Origin: Mermis nigrescens
Taxonomy: Eukaryota; Nematoda; Enoplea; Mermithida; Mermithidae
DNA: 64,000 bases
Assembly (NCBI GenBank): GCA_036768485.1
Contig: JAVLUZ010000145.1
Location: 22,415,522-22,479,521, forward strand
Direction: 5' to 3'
Under the pieces are notes generated by a model. It saw only the letters and a list, made by a program, of their open reading frames with translations. It made no database searches and had not been told where the DNA came from. The translations under genes and the position numbers were made by a program. Shown here piece by piece: positions 34,690-46,272 of this stretch (position 1 is the first letter of the stretch; every line of letters starts with the position of its first letter).

Positions 34690-37424
34690 ATGGCAGGGAA
34701 GAAAACTTTGCGAACACCGCCTGGAAAATTGAAAAAACCTTCTACGCCATCTCATCTGACTAGCCAATTAAATACCGCGCCTGATGATTCAAATAGCGCA
34801 AGTAATGATGTGAGTAATGATGCAAATAATAGTCTGAATAATGATCAATTACCCCCGTCGTTATATGCTCCGCATGTTTCACGCTCTGACAATGAGTGTA
34901 TAATCGGTAATGTGCAATCGCTCATTAATCAGTTTGTGAATCCTACTGACAATAATTCATCAAATAATACAATTATTGATATTACGCGCACCCTTAACAC
35001 GTCAAATAACCAGGAAACTGGTTCTGAGCCATATAATGCCGGTTCCAACGTAGAATGTAATAATAGTACAAGCTAAAATGCCAATAATACTCGTGCTGAA
35101 TCTGGCGTGACTAATGAACTTCTTTTAGAGACGCTACAATCTAGTCATAGGCAATTTTCTGACCTTTCTTTGCGCCTATATCAAGATAAAAAAGAAATTT
35201 CAGATGAAATGCGTAAACTGCGCGTTTAATTAAGTAATTTGCTTAAGCCACAATTGGTTTCTAATTGCACCAAAAATAATCTGTCTCAGCACAATAACCA
35301 CTCTATCGATAGCAAAAATTTTTCTGAATTTAATGCGCAACATGCTAAGCGTGCAGAAAATGCGCATTGCGCATTTTCTATGTTGTCCTCAGGCAACCGC
35401 ACGTTAAATTCTCGATCACCTTCTGAAATTGTTCCAGAAAAGTTTGCACAAAATTTTTCGAACCGCGCCCCTGTAGCATCTGAGTTATCTCGAAACCCTT
35501 CAAGTACGGTTTTGCAACCACCTCAAAATTCGGATTTTTTGGAACATGTACCTACGATTTTGCAGCCGTTGGCATTGATTTCACAGATGTCGTTAAATAA
35601 GCCATTGCTGTTGTTAAATTGTAATGTATCTTCTTTTGTGCCTAATGCATTAAATTCGAATTTGCAGAAGCTTATACATCCTCCACCGCTGCAATATTTT
35701 CCGCCTAATGGCGAAATACCTCCAAATAATTATGTACCAAATCCTGCAAATCTCAAAATACCACCAAATAACTCTATTTTGCATTCCTCAAATATAGAAA
35801 TGCAACCGCAAGAAATAAACTTATCTGGCATAAATAATAAACCTGGTAACTTGCAAAATGAATCCGCGCCACTACCTGAGTCATCCAAAAGGAGACGTCA
35901 CGTAAAACTTTCTGTCAAAAGCTCAACGAGTAGCTACGATTGCTCGCGTAGTCATCACACATGTCACAAAAGTAAATCGCGTCGCCATTGTCATCGTCAC
36001 AATTTGGATTCTTCATCCGGTTCTTTGTATAGCAAATCACATCTTGCTGATTCTTTAAATTGTGGACCTTTCATATCACAAATGAAAGTTGCAATCGCAA
36101 ATAAAAAATTTTTCAATGGTGATAAATTAGATATACAAGCATATTTTGCAGAATTTAAATCGCTCGCTGATATGTACAATAGTGATAAATCGGATCATGT
36201 AAAATTTATGCCATCATTCTTAGATCCCTATGCTTTGCGCTTATTCTTTCATTACCTGCTGATATAAAACAATCTTATACAAAATCAAAACATGCGTTAA
36301 TAGCGGAATTTTGTCCTTTGGATACCAAAACGCTTTTTGATCGTTTTTTGGAACATAAACAGCAGCCTAACAAATCGGTTAAAGCATATTTTCTTGCACT
36401 TCACAAAGAATTAATAAAAGCAGATCCTTATCTTGATGTCGACTCTCATAATTTTGATCATTTGCTCCGTCATCAATTGAAAAAAGGCTCAATATCTGAA
36501 ATATTTGAAGAAGCGTATTATAAAAAGCCTAAAGCATTGCTGGCTGAATTTTTGGATAACGCAATAAATGCTGAATTTGCTAATAATGAGTACGCAAATA
36601 AAAAAGCAGTAACGCCGTATGTATCCGTAACAGGCACTCCTACAGGAGGCGCAATACCTAAAGATACATTTTGTGCGTCTAACCAAAATGAGCCCAATCG
36701 CTTGCGCCAGAAAACATTTCATTGTTCATCGTGCACTGAGAAACCAGAAAATTCCTCTCGTAAGTACTGTACCTTTTGTAAACACATAGGTCATATCTAC
36801 AAAGAATGTTTTACGCGTCAGCAACAAGGATTGTCTTATAATAATAATTATCCTGACCACAATAAAAACAGTCCCATGGCTCGCAATTGCAGACAGTTGC
36901 ATTCTTTTTTGCAGCAAAATTGTTTGCCATTGCGTTCAAATTTGCAAAACCGACACTATTCCCAATCGCGATTTTGTAACTCTAGCCAACATCGTTCAGC
37001 AAACTATGCGAATAATGATAATCGCTTTGACTCGAGGCAAGCATGATCGAATTTTAGGCAAAATCATAACAATTATTAACAAAATTTGCATGCCAATTAT
37101 CGAAATTCGTGTTACGATAATCAATATGCAAATCAGTCACGACAAAATGCACCTTTTGTCCAGTTTCCTAACGAACAGCGTGGAACATATTATAACTCAA
37201 ACTATCACAATGATAGCGGTCCCAATCGCCCATACGTCACATACGCTGCAGATTGCCAACCCACCATAAATTCGCCCCAACCGCAGCCAACCCTTACATC
37301 TCCTAATGATTTAAACACGGTTACTGCGAAAGGGCCAGAACCTAGCGCAGCGTTCCAACTTATTTGCATTGCAAGAATTTCTCAAAGAGTACGAGCACTT
37401 ACAGCTTTGTCCCGCAATCTATGA
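34690..37424 (+). pseudogene. gag: Gag-like region (broken)
   Basis: Coding traces in several frames: 34690-35076, 35239-36267, 36318-37046 and 37086-37424. The N-terminal part is Asn/Ser/Pro-rich. A CCHC zinc knuckle, CTFCKHIGHIYKEC, is at 36768-36809 near the end, as in retroelement nucleocapsid. TAA codons at about 35074 and 35227 and several frame changes break it. The segment around 36060-36560 (FNGDKLDIQAYFAEFKSLAD) resembles Gypsy capsid, which often has this kind of block. Confidence 0.75.
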
Positions 37425-37429
37425 AAAAA

Positions 37430-38052
37430 CAAATTCACCTCAGATTAAAACCACCAATCCGAATATTCCGATTGTGAGCCATGCTTGGACTAATTTACCC
37501 ACCATTCTCGTTGATATTCATGGCATAGACATGCCCACTCTCATAGACACGGGTTCTCATAGACACCATGATGACCACCTCTGCATTTTGTCGTCTTGGT
37601 TTTAATCTACCGCCTAAACAAATCTCACAAGTTGTTCATGGCTGGGGCAAAATTACCACAGTCGTACAATATAAAGTAAACATGACTATCACTATCGCAG
37701 AACAATCTATTTCTACACTAGTAGCTATCATAGACCATCTGCCGGAAGACATCCTCTTGGGATATGATTTCTGTGAAGCCGCTTTAATGTGGGTTAATCC
37801 TATTGAGCGTTGTGCTATCATAAACGGCATAAAAATTAATTTATTGTCACTATCTGAAAAAATCCAATTTCGCGCGAAACCCAACACGACCACTTCTGGT
37901 TTTGCGTGTGTGCATGTTTTGCTGCCTGAGCCCGTAATCATACAACCTCAACATGAATTAATCACACCTGGATTCATAAGTCATGGTTCTTGTGATCCCG
38001 ATATCGCTTTATTTGAACCAAATTCCGATTTCATGAAAAAACTTCACTTTTA
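37430..38052 (+). pseudogene. Aspartic protease region (frameshifted)
   Basis: The active-site block MPTLIDTGSH ends near 37560 (Asp-Thr-Gly). The frame then shifts; the downstream frame (37568 on) carries the second conserved block ILLGYDF near 37755, typical of retropepsin-like proteases. The two halves are in different frames, so no intact protease is made from this copy. Confidence 0.75.
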
Positions 38053-38136
38053 GTTGCTCCTTCCATAGTCGATGCATCACAGCTTATAATTCCTGTTCGC
38101 GTTTGTAACATCTCTAAAGCGCCAATCCGCATTGAT

Positions 38137-39200
38137 TTGGGTGATATTATAGGTTCTTTAATCCCTGACATTGAAATTGTGTCTCATGTCGCAAATCCTG
38201 ATGATGGGACACCTGAACTTTTTGCGTCATCAAATAAAGCATTAAACGGCTCCACTATTGATTCTCAGCAACAGCAACAAATTCGTGAACTTTGTCTAAA
38301 ATACGACTCTATTTTTGCGTCAAAAAATGAACCTCTTGGACGTACCCCTTTAATGAAACATCATATTGATACTGGGGATAATCCACCCATTGTTGGAAAA
38401 ACTTATTGTGTTAAGCATTCTAGATGAGAATCTATGCAAAAAACCATTAATGAAATGCTTGCTGACAAAATTATTTGGCTTACAACCAGTCCATGGGCTA
38501 GTCCATCGTTTCTTATAGGAAAAAAGGACGGTTCCCTAAGACCTGTTGTTGACTATCGCCGTTTAAATGACGTAACTGAAACGCAAGTATACCCTCTTCC
38601 TCAACTCGACAATTATTTCGATACCTTAGGCTCTGCCGCATATTTTAGCACACTAGATCTAAAATCCGGTTATTGGCAAATTCCTCTCGATAAAGAATCT
38701 CGCGAAAAAACTGCATTTGTATGCCCTGTTGGTCATTATGAATTAGAAGTCTTACCTTTTGGTTTAACAAATGCGCCTGCAGATTTTCAGAGGCTAATGG
38801 AGCTAGTGCTTGCAGGTCTCAAGTGGAAATCTTGCCTTGTTTATATCAACAATATACTTATTTTTTGCGCACATTCAAAGAACATTTAAAAGATCTTGAA
38901 AATGTTTTCATAGCACTTCAAAACGCGAACTTACGGGTTAAACCTGATAAATGTCATCTTGCTCACGCCAAAGTAAAATTTCTCGGCCATAGCATAAGTT
39001 TGCTGGGCATCACTATGGATATGTCTAAAGTCGCAGATTTAGTCGCATTTCCCATACCGAAAACCGTTGAATCTTTGCAAAAATTCCTTGGCTTAGTCCA
39101 ATGGTTTAAGAAATTTGTTAAGGATCTCACTAAAATCGCTAAACCGTTATTCCATCTACTTTGTAAATATGTCAAATTTTGCTGGACGGCCGAACACCAA
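38137..39200 (+). pseudogene. Reverse transcriptase domain (inactive)
   Basis: Ty3/Gypsy-type RT blocks are plain: FLIGKKDGSLRPVVDYRRLN, STLDLKSGYWQIPL, LPFGLTNAPADFQRLM, and in the next frame VKFLGHSIS. The catalytic Tyr-x-Asp-Asp box reads YINN (about 38842-38853), so both acidic residues are lost. A TGA at about 38426 and a frameshift near 38880 also break it. Dead copy. Confidence 0.88.
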
Positions 39201-39923
39201 ACTGCTCTTGAGCTTCTCAAAAAAGCGTTTACTTCTCCACCAATTTTACAATTACCTAAATTCGACAATGAGCACCAATTTATTTTAACAGCTGACACAA
39301 GTAACTATGTGTTAGGTGCTATTTTGACTCAAAAACATTTACCGTCGAAAAATCGTTTTATTCTTAGCTATGCTGGTTGCATGCTAAATTCTGCCAAATG
39401 TTACTATGCTACTTTGGAAAGAGAAGCGTTAGCAGTGGTGTGGGCCATCAAGCATTATTGACACTATTTGTACAGTAAAAAATTTATTGTTGAGACCGAT
39501 CATCAAGCGCTAACCTGGCTCGTAAACGTTAAAGACCCATTTAGTCATTTATGCCGCTGAGATCTCAAATTACAGGAGTATGAATATGAGATCGTGTACG
39601 TTCCTGGCGCATACAACTGCGTAGCGGATCTTTTATCACAACATCCTAAATATGATCATGCTGAACGTAAATATAAACTTGAGCGCAAAAATATCGTTAA
39701 TATTGCAAATTTAGACTCGGAAGATTCTGAATCCGAGGACAAACCGGTCCCACCTGACCGACCGCGCAATAATACTCTTAATGCACCAACTAATAATCCC
39801 AAAGCGCCTACTGATCCAACAAATACTAAAACTCCTACGTTTTGCAAACTGATTCAACTTGCCGATGCAGAAAAAGCGGAAATGCTAATGCCTGCGCGTT
39901 TACTTGCAGAGCAACGCGCATGA
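39201..39923 (+). pseudogene. RNase H domain and linker (broken by TGA stops)
   Basis: RT-linked RNase H with LTADTSNYVLGAIL (first Asp), ATLEREALAVVWAIKHY (Glu) and IVETDHQALTWL (Asp). In-frame TGA at about 39459 and 39558. Then a charged linker with Pro/Asp-rich tail (39594-39923). Confidence 0.85.
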
Positions 39924-39935
39924 AATACATAAAAT

Positions 39936-41114
39936 TTGCATCACGTTAAACAATTTAAAACAAAAAAATATTGTGACAAATTTTTTCTCATAAACGATAT
40001 TCTTTTTTGTCGTTTTCAACCTAAGCGTTTGCCTACCATCTTGCATCAAATAGTAATACCAAAATCATTGTGTCGTTGCATTTTAACCGAATTTCATGAC
40101 TCTATTTTTGGAGTACATTTTTCATCCCGTAAAATTTTACCCGCCATACAAATGCGTTATTGGTGGCCGCACATGGAAAATGATGTGATTGCATGGTGTA
40201 AGAGTTGTGATGTGTGCTTACAACGTGAGGTTGCATTAAATTCTACATCTGTTCCATTGCAACCAATCGAAGTATCCGCGCCTTTCGAACTTATCGCGTG
40301 TGATTGCTTAAATATGCCGTGATCTCCTTCCGGTAATGACCAAATTGTAGTTTTCATGGATTATTTTACCAAATACGTGGAAGCTTTTGCTGTTTCTGAC
40401 ATAAAAGCAAGAACTATCACAAATCTTTTGCTCAGAGAAATTATTCAACATTATAGAGTTCCCAAATGATTTTTAACAGATCAGGGTTCAAATTTTACAT
40501 CTGCCCTAATTTCGGAAGTCTGCAGATTACTAAACATTCAAAAAATTTTATGACCCCATATCATCCCCCAGTGTGATGGTCTTGTGGAACGTTATAATCG
40601 AACTCTTATTGACGGCCTATCCAAATTGAGTGCTAGAAATGAGTATGATTGGGAGCAGTATTTGTTGTTTGCGTTGTTCGCGTATTGTGTGACCCCACAA
40701 GCGTCAACAAATATTTCACCTTTTGAAATACTGTATGGTCGCGAACCCGCATTTCCTCTCGATAATTTACTCATAAATGACTTCACAATAAATCCGAATT
40801 TACAACCTATTGCGGAAAAGTATGTCATCGATTTAAAGCTAACTTTGCAAGATCTGCATGAAATCGCGTCTAAAAATCTAGCTCAAGCGCGTAAGCAGCA
40901 AAAATCGCAGTATGACAAAGCTGTCACCGCAACTAATTTTGCTGTTTTGGATATCGTCTATCTTAATAATACATCGGTAATTCAACCTGAAATCGGTAAA
41001 CTATCACCTAAACTTGTAGGTCCCTATCGCATCATTGCTTTACCTACACCGGAAACCTCAAAAATCACTTATGTCTATAATCCATTAATTACGCATCATG
41101 TTCATCGGAATTGA
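39936..41114 (+). pseudogene. Integrase domain (broken)
   Basis: HHCC zinc site: HDSIFGVH ... CKSCDVC (about 40095-40220). DDE core: the first Asp in IACDCLNMP, the second in LTDQGSNF (40477 region), and Glu in LVERYNRTL (40584 region). TGA stops at about 40320 and 40467, and a frame disturbance near 40550-40570. The C-terminal part (NISPFEILYGREPAFPLD, then a chromo-free tail) is typical of Gypsy integrases. Confidence 0.87.
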
Positions 41115-41356
41115 CTGCTACCAGAGCCCAAACTACCATACTCGGACTTAATCGCCAAAAAGCACGCATATGTCCCTGGTGATTTTGTTTTGGTAAAATT
41201 ACCACACCACCCTCTTGCCCCGGCTGTAGTGATAAGTTTTCTGGACTTACCGGGCAGGGAGAAAAAATTAAGGGACTGCACGCCAGTATAATTGTTAAAT
41301 GGCTCTAAAACTGCACATGCAGTACCATTATCTGATGTTTTCCCTTTTGCAGACCC

Positions 41357-41640
41357 ATGGCTGATGAAGATGCCCCTAGCAAAGCAGCGCTCTTGGATTC
41401 AGCTGGTCAACGATTTTCATATCAAGGCCGCGACCCAACAAACCTAGATGAGTTTTGCGCGGCAATGGGGAAGTGGCTGCCTCACGGCGGTTGAACTTCC
41501 CAAACCAATTGCTGCAAAATGATGATGACGTCGTTGTGGATTTGGAAGCACTTGGTATACAAACAATAAAGTATGAGCGCAACAAAGCTAAGTATTATAA
41601 AAAACGTGTAAATAACCAAGAACTTTGGTGAGCAGACACT
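41357..41640 (+). pseudogene. Start of extra 3' ORF of the retrotransposon (broken)
   Basis: ATG at 41357 opens a frame (MADEDAPSKAALLDS...) that runs to a TGA at about 41493. Another frame continues with a charged Lys/Tyr-rich stretch (KYERNKAKYYKKRVNNQELW) to 41630, then the frame changes into the exonuclease-like ORF. These pieces look like one decayed gene. Function not recognised for this part. Confidence 0.45.
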
Positions 41641-41641
41641 T

Positions 41642-42127
41642 TTGGGTGTCTACCGCGAGGCTACGCTACGCGTGCCAATCTGGAAAATACTCCCAACTGT
41701 GCTTGTCACCAATAAACAAAAATTCTTTGAGGCCATGCTTGCGCTTTTCCCGCCTTCAAACTTAATAAATGGCAAACTGTTCTTGGGCTTTGATTCAGAG
41801 TTTGTAAATGACCAAAAAGACATGAAATTTATGGACTGGGAAGAGCATTTCAAACAAATTTGTCCCACGTATCCAGACAAAAACGGGCCTTTTGTCTGTT
41901 ATATAATGCTGGCTAGCGCTCAGCGCCATATCTTTTCCTGGGATGTGTCATGTTTTCCTACGCCTCCGTTTGAGTTCAACCAGTTGCTAGCAACGTCCCT
42001 CATGGACGTATGGCTAGTGTGTCATGACCTGACGCAGGACCGTCTCACATATTTTCACGTGTACGGGCCCACGTTTGAAGAAATTTTGGTCATTCCTGAT
42101 GCCGAAATTCGCCAAAATATGCATTAA
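41642..42127 (+). CDS. DEDD-exonuclease-like ORF inside the retrotransposon
   Basis: 161 residues ending TAA at 42125. LFLGFDSEFV fits motif I (Asp-x-Glu) of DEDD 3'-5' exonucleases. WLVCHDLTQDRLTYF fits motif II (His-Asp...Asp) as in RNase D/Egalitarian/EXD1-like proteins, and VIPDAEI sits where their next conserved block (nvFDTq-like) falls. The spacing, about 80 residues from I to II, is longer than usual because of an insert. A third motif (YxxxD/HxxxD) is not seen, so the domain may be truncated. The start is uncertain: the frame opens after a TAA at 41609 and the first codon used here is TTG. Ty3/Gypsy elements do not normally carry this domain. Identification is by motif only. Confidence 0.4.
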   Translation: MGVYREATLRVPIWKILPTVLVTNKQKFFEAMLALFPPSNLINGKLFLGFDSEFVNDQKDMKFMDWEEHFKQICPTYPDKNGPFVCYIMLASAQRHIFSWDVSCFPTPPFEFNQLLATSLMDVWLVCHDLTQDRLTYFHVYGPTFEEILVIPDAEIRQNMH

Positions 42128-42190
42128 AAAATCCATTTTTGGCAATAATTATTGACACATTTAGTAAAGCACTAACTTTTATGCATCATC

Positions 42191-43480
42191 ATGGCATCAG
42201 AGCCAAATCGCAAAGTTAAAACAATTGGCCGAGTTTTCTCCAATATGTTCATTGACGAAGACGACCCAGACAATTAGGGTCAGGCGTGGAGCCTACCACT
42301 CACCTTTGCCATGCAAGTGTACATGGCGTTGGACCCGCTGATTACCATCAATGTTTTCATATTGATGGGAGCGTACACAGCTAATAACAGAATCACAGAA
42401 GACGGTACACCATTGCGTTCCTTCCTTTAAAGACGATGAAAAATGTGTCAAAAAAGGCCCAAAGAAAAAGAAAGTGCAATGTCCATTATCAAACCCACCA
42501 TTGCAGGGCCAAACATCAACCAGCTTGGTGGTTGAAGTAGCTTCATCAGGCAAAGAAATTGTTGAGCCTGAAGATGTGTATCCAGCGCATTTTCAGCCTA
42601 AAGCGGCCATAGCTGCAGCTACCGTTGTCACCACAATGGCAGAGTCGCCGTCATTTGACTCTATTTGGGAAAACCTGTACCTAGCAGTACGTAAGTTGCA
42701 GGACAATGCCAGCTCTCAGCTGGGCCCGCCCATAGCAACTGTTCCCAAACCAGCCGCTGTTGTGACTATCACATCTACGCCAGCCACTGCAACTGCTTCG
42801 CAAGCCGAGCCGCAAAACAAAACTCTGATGGTTGGAGTTGAACCATTGTCAACCACTGAGCAAGCAAACTTGTCACCTACGCTAACGGGATGCATTTTAA
42901 CCGCACCACCAGGAACCATCACCGCAATGCAAACAATTGCTTCGCAATTGCTTGCAACTTGTTGCATGTGTTGACAAGTGCCCTGGAATTGTTCCCTTTC
43001 CCAGCACCACAATCTTATTGGGACAAAAAAGGCACAATGCCGGCACATATGATGGACATCACAATGACCAAAATCATGACTTTGCCACCACAAAGGCAAC
43101 CTATGCTGACGCCCCAAGAGGCGTCACAAGCTATGCTACTGACGCAAGTCGCGTCACAAATTGCGCCACCAGTCGCACTACAAGTTATGGTTGAAACGCA
43201 ACCTGGCGCAATGTGTTTGGCACCAACATCCACCGCCAAATTGGCAGGTATATCAGATGCCAATGTGCGCGTACAGCCACGGGGTATCCAAAATATACCG
43301 CCAAACATGGAACAAACACCACCACCAACCACCTGTTGGAGTTGTTCGTGTAAATGAATCAGCCAAACAAATTGTGCAGCAGCGCAACTGTTCTCGCTAT
43401 ATGGCACATTTTTTCCAAATGGTTGAAATATTAGCTTGCGACCCACCATGCTATGTAGTCCCTGACGTTTTGCATGATTA
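42191..43480 (+). pseudogene. Ala/Pro/Thr-rich extra ORFs of the retrotransposon
   Basis: ATG at about 42191 opens a short frame broken by TAG (near 42278) and TAA. 42474-42974 is Ala/Thr/Val/Pro-rich, and 42890-43357 and 43161-43481 are overlapping open frames in other phases rich in Gln, Thr and Cys. Less AT-rich than the flanks, so once coding. No domain recognised; which overlapping frame was used is unclear. Confidence 0.4.
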
Positions 43481-43613
43481 GCGCACCTGGCTAGGTGACA
43501 GAGAAGGAACTATCATGTATGATGAATTGTTAGATGCGGTACAACTGCACTACAATAATGTTTTCACAATTCATTTGCGACATTTGTCCACTTCTGTTGC
43601 ACCTTAGCGCCCT

Positions 43614-44504
43614 TTGGTTCTGTCAGCAATCGCACAACCCGCAATAGTGGTTGACCATGGACCATCACCGCGTTTTATCATGCAGCCAAGCGTGTTCCAA
43701 CATCTGTATTACCCGGACAATTATTTTGTGCAAAATTGCTTTTTCATAACAACCAGAATGATGTTGTATGAAGTTCCGTTAGAGTACTTGGTCAGTCACC
43801 AGTACCTCAAAACACCAAGTGTTGTGACAAATAGCCAAGCATGGAACATTTGACCTGAAGTATTGCCGCACCGAGTGTGCCCCGCACCTGATCATATGGC
43901 ACCATTGTTGGTCACAATGCGGCAAATGTTTGATGTTTTGAAAAAATTCCAAGAATTCCAAGCGGAATACAAAGCTGAGTATTGTTTACTACTGGTCTTT
44001 TCATCACAGGATGTCATGCCGGCAAAAGCGCTATTGGAATTTTTGAATCATCGGTTCCAATTTTTTGCTGCAGCCTACGGCAATTCTGGCATAGCCTGGC
44101 GTATGGTAGAGCAGCTGCGTCACATGCTGCATGTGGCTTTTCTTGGCCCCTCATACACGCCGGCGCCAGTTGAAGCTTTTACGGAGTATCCAGAATTGGC
44201 TGAACGCATTGAAGACCAGGCTGAATTACATCACACAATTTGGACCATTCATCTTCAAACTGATCCGGAATTTGCTGTCCCGGTTCAGTTCGATTGGTAC
44301 AAAGGTCGCCAAAAATCGGCCTATTACCTGAAACATAAATTGCAGGCGGATCTAGACAAAATCCGCAGAGACAGACAACAATCACAGTCTGAAACCAAAA
44401 CTACGCAAAAACGTCAAGCCTCTTCACAAGACCCACAAGGGTCCACGGCAAAGCTTCAAAGGCAAGATGTTGATCTGTCCATACTGGCTCAAATCGCAAT
44501 GTGA
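43614..44504 (+). pseudogene. Extra ORF with helical C-terminal region
   Basis: Two same-region frames: 43614-43853 and 43863-44504, the latter 213 residues (MRQMFDVLKKFQEFQ, RIEDQAELHHTIWTIHLQTD, then a Lys/Gln-rich basic tail with coiled-coil look, RRDRQQSQSETKTTQK). Interrupted by stops before and after. Not recognised; could be a structural protein of the element. Confidence 0.4.
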
Positions 44505-44622
44505 AAATCGTGTATGTTCATTGAACAGCGTTAAAGGGAAGCACTCGCTCCCAAAATACTGCAACAAGTGACGCGCCTGCATCAGGCCCGATTCACTCAC
44601 CGTTGCATCAGGCATTTGTGCA

Positions 44623-45336
44623 ATGCCTGAAGACAAACACTGTCGGCAATTAAACAAATTTTATGACACAAAAACGCAGCACACCTTGCGCCAATTGAGC
44701 AATTTAGAAAGAGAATGCATGAAACGGCTTGTACGAGCAGAAGTGCATGTGAAACAGCAAGCAAGTGCTAGCCACAGAGGCGGCGCTAGGCGGCAAGCTC
44801 CGCAGTCATCCAGGTAATTGCACTCCCAATTGCAACCGTGCTCACAATCACAATCACAAACAAAACCATATTTGCAAACACAATCGCGTTTGCAGGCTCC
44901 AATGCAGCCAAAACAGTATTCAATTACGCACTCACATTCTGAATCGTATTCACAGTCTTCTGCGGGCTGTATGTTGCGCCCACAACAACAGCAGCCGGGC
45001 GAGTTTTGCCCAAAGTCGCAATCAAATCGCGAAACTCATCAGGTTTGCCAGCAATCACGTTCGTGTCAACAACAGGATCAAGCCTTTTATCCGATGCCAC
45101 AGTCAAACCGCGAAAGCCATTGAGGTCCATCCACAGCCACCTCCTCGACAAGAGCCATTATTACAACAGCCGTGGCCTGTTTCTCAACCCAAGGAACGTT
45201 CACAAGAATCACATCGTGGACATTCTTATGGTTTTACTCCAGTGCCATACAAGATAAGGGCTCCAAAACCTCGTCGTTATGCAGACTCTGATGACGATGA
45301 GCAACCCGTCGATCCACATCGTACTTTACGCCAACG
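44623..45336 (+). pseudogene. Gln/Arg-rich extra coding region
   Basis: Overlapping open frames rich in Gln, Ser, His and Arg (44765-45340, 44818-45123), with (CAA/CAC)-type repeats. The frame near 45170-45336 (YADSDDDEQPVDPHRTLRQR) looks like a protein C-terminus. A family A MITE begins at 45346. Confidence 0.35.
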
Positions 45337-45345
45337 CTTGTACAC

Positions 45346-45618
45346 CACACCTGGGCGTGGGGGGGGGGGTTTGGGGGGGTATGCACCCCCCCAGAAACCA
45401 AAATACCCCCCCCCCAGAAATCAAAATACCCCTCCAGAATTCAATTTTTGAAAATTTTTTTCGTTTTTTTCGCAATTTTTCGATGCCAATGGATAGTGCT
45501 TGATGAGAAACGTCGAAAAATGGTGTTTTTATCGCCATACCACCATTTTTAAGGCCATTTTTCGACCTTCAAAAAAATCTTGCACCCCCCCCCAGAATTT
45601 TCTTGCTGCCCACGTATG
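45346..45618 (+). mobile_element. MITE family A, element-specific subfamily
   Basis: From CACACCTGGGCG to CCCACGTATG, with a perfect 8-bp duplication TTGTACAC (45338-45345 and 45619-45626). Confidence 0.92.
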
Positions 45619-45717
45619 TTGTACACGCCTGCTCCATCGCCATATTGGGAGAGGGAGCGTTCAAACACTCATTGTGATACAGAATCCGATTGAGAATCTG
45701 TTGCTTTGCGTTGCCAC

Positions 45718-46264
45718 CACACCTGGGCGTGGGGGGGGGGGTTTGGGGGGTATGCACCACACCTGGGCGTGGGAAGGGGGGTTTGGGGGGTATGCATCCC
45801 CCCAGAAACCAAAATACCCCCAGAAATCAAAATAATCCCCCCCAGAATTCAATTTTTTGAAAATCTTTTTCGTTTTTTTCGCAATTTTTTGATGCCAATG
45901 GATAGTGCTTGATGAGAAACGTCGAAAAATGGTGTTTTTATCGCCATACCACCATTTTTAAGGCCATTTTTCGACCTTCAAAAAAATCTTGCACCCCCCC
46001 CCAGAATTTTCTTGCTGCCCACGTATGGTATGCACCCCCCCAGAAACCAAAATACCCCCCAGAAATCAAAATACCCCCCCCAGAATTCAATTTTTGAAAA
46101 TTTTTTCGTTTTTTTCGCAAATTTTTGATGCCAATGGATAGTGCTTGATGAGAAACGTCGAAAAATGGTGTTTTTATGGCCATTCCACCATTTTTAAGGC
46201 CATTTTTTGACCTTCAAAAAAATCTTGCACCCCCCCCCCAGAATTTTCTTGCTGCCCACGTATG
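45718..46264 (+). mobile_element. Tandem dimer of family A MITE in one target site
   Basis: Two nearly identical family A bodies head to tail (45718-46018 with a doubled left head, then 46019-46264 lacking the CACACCTGGG head). Outer flanks GTTGCCAC (45710-45717) and GTCGCCAC (46265-46272) form a single 8-bp duplication around the whole block; none is seen at the internal junction. Confidence 0.85.
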
Positions 46265-46272
46265 GTCGCCAC

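Noticed and set aside
38400..41114. TGA read as a sense codon in this genome
   Set aside because: The large gene and NADSYN1 both end at TGA exactly where family or gene structure expects an end, so TGA is a true stop and the retrotransposon is simply decayed.
42716..43449. Minus-strand ORFs opposite the retrotransposon 3' region
   Set aside because: They are shadows of the forward, less AT-rich coding frames; no motif supports the reverse reading.
41357..45340. Envelope gene making the element an endogenous retrovirus
   Set aside because: No signal peptide, membrane anchor or Cys-rich ectodomain pattern was seen in any frame.
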